From the NCBI GenBank assembly GCA_900769845.1, contig CAAGIF010000049.1:1-5656 (forward strand): a stretch of 5,656 nt of DNA. The letters are read 5' to 3'. The position numbers and the translations under genes are program-made. The notes under the pieces are model-generated. The model was given only the letters and a program-made list of their open reading frames with translations, was not told the origin of the DNA and searched no databases. Numbering within the stretch: the stretch's first letter is position 1; each line of letters starts with the position of its first letter. The stretch is from an uncultured Oscillospiraceae bacterium (lineage in GTDB: Bacteria > Bacillota_A > Clostridia > Oscillospirales > Oscillospiraceae). Shown here piece after piece: positions 1 through 5,656 of this stretch.

Positions 1-15
1 GTGCTCTTCCGATCT
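1..15. other. Probable Illumina adapter remnant at contig end
   Basis: The first 15 bases, GTGCTCTTCCGATCT, are identical to the 3' end of the Illumina TruSeq read-2 adapter. The two bases before the shared GCTCTTCCGATCT core are GT, which fits the read-2 and not the read-1 adapter. The stretch happens to be in frame with murF and would encode five residues (start-codon residue, then LFRS) that do not belong to the protein. Genomic sequence most likely starts at base 16. The match is seen directly; calling it an artefact is an inference from known library chemistry. Confidence 0.93.
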
Positions 16-426
16 ATCTTCCAAGCCGGTGGCTGCACCATCATTCGGGATTGCTATAACGCAGGCCCGGAATCTATGGCTGCGGCTTTGGCGGTGCTGG
101 GAAAACGCAGCGGAAGACGGATTGCCGTGCTGGGGGATATGCTGGAGCTTGGCGACCGTGCCTCGGAGGAGCATTACAAGGTGGGACAGCTTGCTGCTGC
201 TTCTGTGGATCTCCTGCTGACCTACGGCCCAAATGCCGGGGAAGTGATCAAGGGCGCAGTTGAAGCGGGAATGGTTCCCTCTGCCGCTACAGTTTATACA
301 GATCACCGGGATATGGGCCTTGCTCTGAAAAAGATTTGTAAGAGCGGCGATGCGCTGCTGTTTAAGGGAAGCCGGGGCATGCATATGGAGTATGCGCTGG
401 ACCATTTCCTGAAGGAAGAGAAATAA
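16..426 (+). CDS. murF: UDP-N-acetylmuramoyl-tripeptide--D-alanyl-D-alanine ligase, C-terminal part
   Basis: MurF is the cytoplasmic ATP-dependent Mur ligase that adds D-Ala-D-Ala to UDP-MurNAc-tripeptide, the last soluble step of peptidoglycan precursor synthesis. Only about 136 genuine residues are present, against about 450 for the family, covering the C-terminal ligase domain. The frame shows DCYNAGPESM just after the start (family form D-x-YNANPxSM), then LGDMLELG about 30 residues on, and KGSRGMHME near the end (family form KGSRxMxxE). These three motifs in this order are diagnostic for MurF over MurC, MurD or MurE. The 5' end is lost at the contig edge: the open frame runs on through bases 1-15, but those are adapter, and the GTG at base 1 is not a real start. 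The gene ends in TAA 17 nt before mraY, consistent with the usual murF-mraY order and cotranscription. Confidence 0.93.
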   Translation: MFQAGGCTIIRDCYNAGPESMAAALAVLGKRSGRRIAVLGDMLELGDRASEEHYKVGQLAAASVDLLLTYGPNAGEVIKGAVEAGMVPSAATVYTDHRDMGLALKKICKSGDALLFKGSRGMHMEYALDHFLKEEK

Positions 427-443
427 CAACAGAGGACATACCC

Positions 444-1424
444 ATGACAAGAATACTGATTACAGCGCTGGCAGGATGCCTTTTGTCCGGAGGCTTGGGG
501 TTTTTGCTTCTGCCCGTTCTGCGGGCGATGAAGGCCGGCCAGTCCATTCGGGAGATCGGCCCCACATGGCACAATTATAAGTCCGGCACTCCCATGATGG
601 GTGGACTTATGTTCATCGGCGCAGCGGTGATTCTGATGCTGTGCAATCTGCCCTTTATGGAGGATCGCTCCGTATTTTTTGTGCTGCTGCTGAGTCTGTG
701 CTTCGGTTTCATCGGTATTTTGGATGATTATGCGAAGCTGAAGAAAAAGAAGAACGAGGGCCTGACTTCCAGTCAGAAAGCCATGCTGCAGATGGCGGTT
801 TCCGCGCTGTTTCTGTACGCCATGTACAAGACCGGCAGCATGAACTGCAGCCTGTATATTCCGTTTTTCCATGTTACTTTTGATGTGCATCCCATTGTGT
901 ATATTTTCTTTGCGATGTTCGTCATGGTCGGCTGTGTCAATGCGGTGAATCTGACCGACGGCGTAGATGGTCTGTCCAGCTCCGTTACCATTCCCGTGCT
1001 GGTGTTCTTTACTGTGGTTGCCATTGGCATGGGCAAGACCGATCTGGCGCTGCTGCCTGCCTGTCTGGTTGGCGGTCTGATCGCGTATCTGTTCTACAAC
1101 TGGCATCCTGCCAAGGTCTTCATGGGGGATACCGGCTCTCTGTTCCTGGGCGGTGTGGTTTGCGCCCTGGCATTTGCTCTGGATATGCCCCTGGTTCTGA
1201 TCCTCTGCGGCTTTGTTTACATCATGGAAACCCTGTCCGTGATTCTGCAGGTGGGATACTTCAAGCTGACCCACGGCAAGCGGCTGTTTAAAATGTCCCC
1301 CATCCATCATCATTTTGAGATGTGTGGATGGAAGGAAGAGAAGATCGTACTGGTTTTTGCCGGCGTTTCCGCGCTGATGTGCCTGATTGCATATTTCAGT
1401 GTCCGGGGATTGCTGAACGGATAA
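444..1424 (+). CDS. mraY: Phospho-N-acetylmuramoyl-pentapeptide transferase
   Basis: MraY is the polytopic membrane enzyme that transfers phospho-MurNAc-pentapeptide from UDP to undecaprenyl phosphate, making lipid I. The protein is 326 residues, normal for the family, and almost wholly hydrophobic, fitting about ten membrane helices. Visible motifs in order are TPMMGG (49-54, usually TPTMGG), the aspartate pair in GILDDYAK (D94, D95), NLTDGVDGL (169-177), FMGDTGSL (226-233, D229) and HHHFE (288-292). The aspartates and the histidine cluster are the Mg2+ and catalytic site of the family. The ATG is preceded by AGAGGA (431-436) with 7 nt spacing. murF lies 17 nt upstream. Downstream, ftsW follows after 24 nt, where many bacteria have murD. 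All key residues are present, so it should be active. Confidence 0.97.
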   Translation: MTRILITALAGCLLSGGLGFLLLPVLRAMKAGQSIREIGPTWHNYKSGTPMMGGLMFIGAAVILMLCNLPFMEDRSVFFVLLLSLCFGFIGILDDYAKLKKKKNEGLTSSQKAMLQMAVSALFLYAMYKTGSMNCSLYIPFFHVTFDVHPIVYIFFAMFVMVGCVNAVNLTDGVDGLSSSVTIPVLVFFTVVAIGMGKTDLALLPACLVGGLIAYLFYNWHPAKVFMGDTGSLFLGGVVCALAFALDMPLVLILCGFVYIMETLSVILQVGYFKLTHGKRLFKMSPIHHHFEMCGWKEEKIVLVFAGVSALMCLIAYFSVRGLLNG

Positions 1425-1434
1425 TCTAAGAGGG

Positions 1435-1440
1435 AAGGAG
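1435..1440 (+). promoter_or_regulatory. Ribosome binding site fixing the GTG start of ftsW
   Basis: AAGGAG lies 8 nt before GTG at 1449. No ATG lies in frame near it, and the first in-frame ATG falls inside the first membrane segment (residue 41). The SD therefore decides the GTG start and keeps the charged N-terminal tail. Confidence 0.8.
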
Positions 1441-1448
1441 CCTCGGCT

Positions 1449-2618
1449 GTGGCATCGAAGTATTCTTCGCATGCCAATGAGGACCGCCGGATCCGAACTC
1501 GGTCCGGCGCAACGGTGGATATTCCATTTCTTGTTCTGGTGTTACTGCTGCTGGCAGTGGGGCTGGCTATGCTTTACTCAGCCAGCTACGCCCAGAGCGA
1601 GTATGACACAGGGTATGAAATTTCAACCCGCTATTTGCAGAAACAGGCGGTTTGTGCAGCCATCGGCCTTGTCGCCATGTTCTTTTTCAGCCGGATACCG
1701 GCGGAAATTTGGTATCGGCTGGCGTGGATCCTCTACGGGGTCAGCATTGTACTGCTCCTGTCGGTTCTTGTAATCGGCGAGGAGGTAAACGGCGCCCGGC
1801 GCTGGATCAATCTGGCAGGAATACAGTTCCAGCCATCGGAAATCGCCAAATTTACCATGATTCTGCTATTTGCCCGGCTAACCTGTTCCTTCGGCCCGGA
1901 TGCGGAGAAATTCCGCTATGGCGTTCTGGGCTTTGGAGCGGCCCTTTTGGGGATTCTTGTACCCCTTGCTCTTGAGAAGCACTTGTCCGCTATCATGCTG
2001 ATGGGCATGGTCGCGGTGGTTATGATGTATGTGGCAGGCACAAAGGGCGGCTGGCTTCTTGCCGGCGCCGGCGCTGCCGGGATGTTTGTGGTCATCTACA
2101 TTAGTTTTATGGGGTACGCAGGGGATCGGGTCACCGCCTGGCTCCACCCGGAGATGGATCCCGGGGATACGGGTTATCAGATCCTGCAATCTCTGTATGC
2201 CATCGGCTCCGGCGGCATATTCGGTCTGGGACTTGGCAAGTCCCGGCAAAAGTATTTATACCTGCCTTTTCAGTACAACGATTATATCTTCGCCATCATC
2301 TGCGAGGAAGTGGGACTTGTGGGTGCAGTTCTGATTATCGGGCTGTTTTCTATGACCATTCTACGGGGCTATTGGGTGGCGCTTCATGCAAAGGACCGGT
2401 TTTCCACGGTCTTTGCGGCAGGACTTGTAACCTTGATCGCAGTTCAGACTTTGTTGAATCTGGGGGTTGTGACCAATCTTCTTCCTTCCACAGGAATCGC
2501 GCTGCCGTTTTTTTCCTACGGCGGAACGGCTCTGGCGGTGAATCTGGGGGAAATGGGAATCGTACTGAGCATATCGCGGCATCGCGATGAGATAAAGAAA
2601 CAGGAGGTTATCCTATGA
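1449..2618 (+). CDS. ftsW: SEDS-family peptidoglycan glycosyltransferase, FtsW/SpoVE type
   Basis: This is a SEDS polytopic membrane protein that polymerises lipid II into glycan strands at the septum together with a class B PBP. It has 389 residues: a charged cytoplasmic N-terminus (1-24), then hydrophobic segments consistent with the usual ten helices. Family motifs are NGARRWI (114-120), FQPSE (127-131), the QSLYAIGSGG region (247-256) with GLGKSRQK after it, the loop ending in NDYIFAI with the presumed catalytic aspartate D278, and LPSTGIALPFFSYGGT (345-360). Departures from the usual family text are LPFQYND where LPE-x-x-(T/N)D is typical, EKHLS (176-180) where QPDLG is typical, and GIALP for GLPLP. 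The start is GTG with a good SD. The stop overlaps the murG start (ATGA). The dcw position favours FtsW, but sporulation paralogue SpoVE sits in the same place in Bacillus and cannot be excluded; RodA is less likely. Confidence 0.94.
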   Translation: MASKYSSHANEDRRIRTRSGATVDIPFLVLVLLLLAVGLAMLYSASYAQSEYDTGYEISTRYLQKQAVCAAIGLVAMFFFSRIPAEIWYRLAWILYGVSIVLLLSVLVIGEEVNGARRWINLAGIQFQPSEIAKFTMILLFARLTCSFGPDAEKFRYGVLGFGAALLGILVPLALEKHLSAIMLMGMVAVVMMYVAGTKGGWLLAGAGAAGMFVVIYISFMGYAGDRVTAWLHPEMDPGDTGYQILQSLYAIGSGGIFGLGLGKSRQKYLYLPFQYNDYIFAIICEEVGLVGAVLIIGLFSMTILRGYWVALHAKDRFSTVFAAGLVTLIAVQTLLNLGVVTNLLPSTGIALPFFSYGGTALAVNLGEMGIVLSISRHRDEIKKQEVIL

Positions 2619-3742
2619 ATGTGATATTTACCTGCGGTGGAACCGGCGGACATATTAACCCCGCCATTGCAGTTGCCAATATACTGAAAGAGCGCAGACC
2701 CGATGTAAACATCCTTTTCATTGGCGCCAAGGGTCATATGGAAGAAAAATTGGTCCCCCAGGCTGGCTATGAACTGGTGACCTTGCCGGGCTCCGGCCTG
2801 AGCCGCTCATTGAGCCTGGCTGGAATTAAGAAAAACTTTTATGCCGTCAAATGTGTTGTCAGCGCTGTGGGCCGGTGCAAGAAGATCATTCGGGATTTTA
2901 AGCCCGATGTGATCGTGGGAACCGGCGGTTATGCCAGTTTTCCCGCGCTGCTTGCCGGACATCAGCTGAAAGTGCCCACTGTGGTCCATGAGAGCAACGC
3001 AGTTCCCGGCCTTACCACCAAAATGGCCGCTGCCATGGTGGATCGCGTTCTTGTCTGCTTTGAAGAAAGTGTCTGTTATTACAAGAACCCTCAGCGGGTG
3101 GAGGTTGTCGGCATGCCGGTTCGCAAGGAGTTTCTGGTAACGGATAAGCTCCAGGCAAAGGCAGAACTGGGCATTCCTGCCGACAGACCGGTGCTTGTAT
3201 CTGCCTTCGGCAGCCAGGGCGCCAAGGTTATGAATGAGAATATGGCAGACATGATGCCCCTTTCCCAGGCGGATGGATTCCCATTCCATCACATTCATGC
3301 TGTGGGAAGCTTCGGTTGGGGCTGGATGCCCCAGCGGGTGAGGGACAACGGCGTGGACTATGAAAATTGCCCGGCGCTTGACATCAGGGAGTATATTTAT
3401 AATATGCCCACTGTTATGGCGGCGGCGGATGTGATCATCAGCCGCGCCGGCAGCGCAACCTGCAATGAGATCGCCGCTTCGGGAACTCCCTGCATCTTGA
3501 TTCCGTCCCCCAATGTGACCAATAACCACCAGGAGAAGAACGCCCGGGTTCTGGAAGAAGCCGGCGGCGCTGTGGTGGTTCTGGAAAAGGATTGCAGCCC
3601 CGAAAAATTGTATGAACTTGTCAGAACCCTTATGGCGGATGAAGACCGCCGGAAACAGATGGCAAACAGCCTCCGCGGTCTTGTCCGTACGGACAGCGCA
3701 GAGCGGATCTGTGACATTGCAGAGGAACAGGGAAAACGCTAA
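2615..3742 (+). CDS. murG: UDP-GlcNAc:lipid I N-acetylglucosaminyltransferase
   Basis: MurG is a GT-B fold, membrane-associated cytoplasmic enzyme that adds GlcNAc to lipid I, giving lipid II. The 375 residues match the family length. The N-terminal domain has the glycine-rich loop CGGTGGH (7-13), GTGGYAS (102-108) and HESNAVPG (125-132, usually HEQNAxPG). The C-terminal, UDP-GlcNAc-binding domain has FGSQGAK (198-204), SRAGSATCNE (276-285, E285 as the sugar-binding acid), LIPSPNVTNNHQEKNA (295-310). FGSQGAK stands where FGGSLGA is usual, a one-residue-shorter and altered glycine loop. The ATG overlaps the ftsW stop by 4 nt and has AGGAGG (2602-2607) 7 nt upstream, so translation is probably coupled. 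No murC or murB follows; ftsQ begins 23 nt after the TAA. Identity is secure; the effect of the changed loop is unknown. Confidence 0.96.
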   Translation: MNVIFTCGGTGGHINPAIAVANILKERRPDVNILFIGAKGHMEEKLVPQAGYELVTLPGSGLSRSLSLAGIKKNFYAVKCVVSAVGRCKKIIRDFKPDVIVGTGGYASFPALLAGHQLKVPTVVHESNAVPGLTTKMAAAMVDRVLVCFEESVCYYKNPQRVEVVGMPVRKEFLVTDKLQAKAELGIPADRPVLVSAFGSQGAKVMNENMADMMPLSQADGFPFHHIHAVGSFGWGWMPQRVRDNGVDYENCPALDIREYIYNMPTVMAAADVIISRAGSATCNEIAASGTPCILIPSPNVTNNHQEKNARVLEEAGGAVVVLEKDCSPEKLYELVRTLMADEDRRKQMANSLRGLVRTDSAERICDIAEEQGKR

Positions 3743-3765
3743 ATCCCCCCATTAGGAGGAACAAT

Positions 3766-5001
3766 ATGGATACCAGACAGAAGACCCGGCCGGACAGAAA
3801 ACAGAGCCGCAGCCGATCAACTGAACAAAAGAAATCCGGAGCAGCGCATAGATCTGCTGCTTCCGGAAATAAGACCCGGCAACCGCAGCGGCGCAGTGCT
3901 GCAGCGGATCCCAGCGCTGCAACGCAGACCCGCCGCAGCCCGCAGCGCCCGGCAGGGGAGCAGATCCGTCAAAGACCTCCCATGCGGGACGTTGCAGACC
4001 GGTCTGCCGAAGCTGTCGCTCAGGAAATGGTCTTTAAAACAGATCGGCCCAAACATTCCCGTGTTCTGACTCCGGAAGAGACCAAGCGCTCAGCTATGCG
4101 CCGCCGCTCTGCCAAGCGGGCAAAAGAACGGAAGGAAGAGAACGAGCGCAGTAAGAGAAGACCTGCTGTTACATACACGCAGCCCAAGCCCTTCTATCTG
4201 AATCATCTGCTTTTGCAGCTTTCTCTGGTGATCGCCGTAGTTCTTGCGGTTGTGATCGGTCTTTCCGTGTTTTTCCGGGTAGATAAGGTTGTGGTGTACG
4301 GCAACAATGCGTACAGCGCCTGGACGGTACAGGAAGCTTCCGGAATCGTTAAGGGGGATAATCTGCTCACCTTCGGCAATCCCCGGGCTTGCGGTAAGAT
4401 CATGACGGCGCTTCCTTATGTAAAAGATGTTCGGATTGGTATAAAATTGCCGGATACGGTTAATATTTACATACAGGAATATGATGTGGCGTATGCCATT
4501 GCCACAGAGGACGGAACCTGGTGGCTGATGACCTCCGGGGGTAAGGTTGTGGAACAGATCGACAGCGGCATCGCGGCAAGCTACACAAAAATTCAGGGTG
4601 TGGAGCTGGAGACCCCCGCTCCCGGCGCCCAGGCAAAGGCTGTGGAGGAATCGGTACCTGTCAGCACAGAGCAGGCGCCTGTGGATTCCACAGAGCCCTC
4701 ATCTCCCGTTGTACTGGTCACTGGCGCAGATCGATTAAAGGCGGCGCTTCTGATTTTGAATGCCCTGGAAGCGAATGATATTGTGGGTGAGGCTGCCAGC
4801 ATCAATGTTTCCAGCCTGCAGAACATCGAACTGCAGTACGGTGTACGCTACCTTGTTAAGCTGGGAGATACCGGTAATATGGAGTACAAGATCGCCAGTA
4901 TGAAGCAGGCTGTTGCACAGCTGAATGATTACCAGACGGGCATTTTGGATGTGAGCTTTACCACCTGGCCCGACGGACCTTTCTACACTCCCTATGCATA
5001 A
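3766..5001 (+). CDS. ftsQ: Cell division protein FtsQ/DivIB, POTRA domain, long basic tail
   Basis: FtsQ/DivIB is a bitopic divisome protein which, with FtsL/DivIC and FtsB, regulates septal peptidoglycan synthesis. At 411 residues it is well above the roughly 260-280 common in the family. Visible layout: a cytoplasmic tail 1-146 with about 40 Lys/Arg against about 16 Asp/Glu and many Ser, Gln and Ala; one membrane helix about 147-170; a POTRA domain about 171-238, beginning FRVDKVVVYGN and holding LPYVKDVRI and KLPDTVNIYIQEY; and a beta domain about 239-402, split by a Pro/Glu/Ser/Val-rich linker at about 281-315. The segment after it (LKAALLILNAL, then INVSS, DTGNMEYK and LDVSF) matches the usual C-terminal part. 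AGGAGGA (3754-3760) lies 5 nt before the ATG. It stands alone between murG and ftsZ; ftsA is absent. Family assignment rests on POTRA pattern plus position. Confidence 0.9.
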   Translation: MDTRQKTRPDRKQSRSRSTEQKKSGAAHRSAASGNKTRQPQRRSAAADPSAATQTRRSPQRPAGEQIRQRPPMRDVADRSAEAVAQEMVFKTDRPKHSRVLTPEETKRSAMRRRSAKRAKERKEENERSKRRPAVTYTQPKPFYLNHLLLQLSLVIAVVLAVVIGLSVFFRVDKVVVYGNNAYSAWTVQEASGIVKGDNLLTFGNPRACGKIMTALPYVKDVRIGIKLPDTVNIYIQEYDVAYAIATEDGTWWLMTSGGKVVEQIDSGIAASYTKIQGVELETPAPGAQAKAVEESVPVSTEQAPVDSTEPSSPVVLVTGADRLKAALLILNALEANDIVGEAASINVSSLQNIELQYGVRYLVKLGDTGNMEYKIASMKQAVAQLNDYQTGILDVSFTTWPDGPFYTPYA

Positions 5002-5002
5002 C

Positions 5003-5048
5003 TTGTAAGAATTTTGTAAATTCTTTTGTTATTTTCAAGAAATTGTAT
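5003..5048. repeat. Four phased TTGT(A/T)(A/T) motifs upstream of the ftsZ promoter
   Basis: TTGTAA occurs at 5003-5008 and 5014-5019, TTGTTA at 5026-5031 and TTGTAT at 5043-5048. Start-to-start distances are 11, 12 and 17 nt, so the first three lie about one helical turn apart on the same face, directly before the -35 hexamer. They could be binding sites for a regulator or an A/T-rich upstream element. The segment is strongly AT-rich, so chance recurrence is a real alternative. Confidence 0.35.
5007..5035 (+). terminator. Weak AT-rich terminator-like hairpin after ftsQ
   Basis: AAGAATTT (5007-5014) and AAATTCTT (5018-5025) form an 8-bp perfect stem around a TGT loop, 5 nt after the ftsQ stop, followed by the T-rich TTGTTATTTT (5026-5035). 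The shape is that of an intrinsic terminator, but only one of the eight pairs is G-C, so the stem would be weak. It may cause partial termination of the murF-ftsQ transcript or simply reflect AT-rich spacer sequence. Confidence 0.3.
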
Positions 5049-5076
5049 TGACCAATCGAAATTTTCGGGATAGAAT
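5048..5076 (+). promoter_or_regulatory. Sigma-A type promoter for ftsZ
   Basis: A -35 hexamer TTGACC (5048-5053) and a -10 hexamer TAGAAT (5071-5076) are separated by exactly 17 nt. Each matches the vegetative consensus TTGACA/TATAAT at 5 of 6 positions. The start of transcription would be near 5083, giving a leader of about 68 nt before the ftsZ ATG. Location in the only long intergenic gap, just before a gene needed in high amount, supports it. No transcript data are available here. Confidence 0.75.
5057..5067. promoter_or_regulatory. Short palindrome inside the ftsZ promoter spacer
   Basis: CGAAA (5057-5061) and TTTCG (5063-5067) are perfect inverted arms around a single T, lying wholly between the -35 and -10 hexamers, a place where a repressor would block RNA polymerase. 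It does not match the Gram-positive LexA box (CGAAC, 4 nt, GTTCG). With 5-bp arms, a chance match in a gap of this size is quite possible. Confidence 0.25.
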
Positions 5077-5101
5077 ATATGGGTATAAATAAACATCGAC
5101 G

Positions 5102-5124
5102 CAGCAGAATACAGAAAACTGCTG
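5102..5124 (+). other. Small hairpin in the ftsZ leader
   Basis: CAGCAG (5102-5107) pairs perfectly with CTGCTG (5119-5124), 11-nt loop. It ends 13 nt before the AGGAGG of ftsZ and is followed by AAAAAG, not a T-tract, so it is not a terminator. It could stabilise the 5' end of the ftsZ mRNA or tune translation. With six pairs and a long loop this is modest evidence. Confidence 0.35.
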
Positions 5125-5137
5125 AAAAAGGATACAT

Positions 5138-5143
5138 AGGAGG
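5138..5143 (+). promoter_or_regulatory. Strong ribosome binding site of ftsZ
   Basis: A full AGGAGG lies 7 nt before ATG at 5151, a near-ideal SD. It fixes the ftsZ start and fits high expression of FtsZ. Confidence 0.85.
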
Positions 5144-5150
5144 AGAGATT

Positions 5151-5656
<506 letters not shown>

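Noticed and set aside
303..1472. A 389-codon open frame on the - strand opposite the end of murF and all of mraY
   Set aside because: It lies wholly opposite well-identified genes and its translation is rich in His, Gln and Asn with no recognisable domain. It is a shadow of mraY codon bias.
2807..3529. A 240-codon open frame on the - strand opposite murG
   Set aside because: Its His- and Gly-rich translation resembles no family, and the + strand carries clear MurG motifs throughout.
5057..5067. A LexA (SOS) box in the ftsZ promoter
   Set aside because: The CGAAA, 1 nt, TTTCG palindrome has the wrong arm sequence and spacing for the CGAAC-N4-GTTCG box.
5070..5078. ATAGAATAT matches the sigma-H -10 pattern, and Bacillus ftsZ has a sigma-H promoter
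   Set aside because: The matching -35 (RNAGGAWWW at 11-12 nt upstream) is absent; the region there reads TGACCAATC. The sigma-A reading explains both hexamers better.
5084..5089. TATAAA as an alternative -10 for ftsZ
   Set aside because: No -35-like hexamer lies 16-18 nt upstream of it, whereas TAGAAT at 5071 is properly spaced from TTGACC.

Overview
The window is a stretch of a bacterial division and cell wall (dcw) cluster, all on the + strand: the 3' end of murF, then complete mraY, ftsW (or its paralogue spoVE), murG and ftsQ/divIB, and the 5' third or so of ftsZ, cut by the window end. The strong AGGAGG-type ribosome binding sites, the Gram-positive-style MurG, MraY and SEDS motifs, and a DivIB-like FtsQ with a long basic cytoplasmic tail suggest a Firmicute, most likely a Clostridia/Oscillospiraceae-type gut anaerobe of moderate GC. 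This placement is inferred from protein style, not from a search.

Layout: bases 1-15 match the 3' end of the Illumina TruSeq read-2 adapter and are probably not genomic, so the window seems to start at the end of an assembled contig. From 16 to 5001 five genes are packed with gaps of 17, 24, -4 (ATGA overlap) and 23 nt, which looks like one transcription unit. A 149-nt AT-rich gap (5002-5150) follows. It holds a weak terminator-like hairpin, repeated TTGT motifs, a near-consensus sigma-A promoter (TTGACC, 17 nt, TAGAAT) with a short palindrome in its spacer, a small leader hairpin and a strong SD. ftsZ follows, so it probably has its own promoter in addition to any readthrough.

How the genes work together: MurF completes UDP-MurNAc-pentapeptide, MraY links it to undecaprenyl phosphate (lipid I), MurG adds GlcNAc (lipid II), the SEDS protein FtsW polymerises lipid II at the septum, FtsQ/DivIB belongs to the septal complex that controls synthesis, and FtsZ forms the ring that organises it. 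Compared with a classic dcw cluster the region is stripped down: no murD between mraY and ftsW, no murC or murB between murG and ftsQ, and no ftsA between ftsQ and ftsZ.

I see no mobile element, tRNA, rRNA, CRISPR array or novel defence-like system. The points worth a second look are the adapter junction, the gene absences, the unusual FtsQ architecture, several motif deviations in FtsW and MurG, and the ftsZ upstream region.
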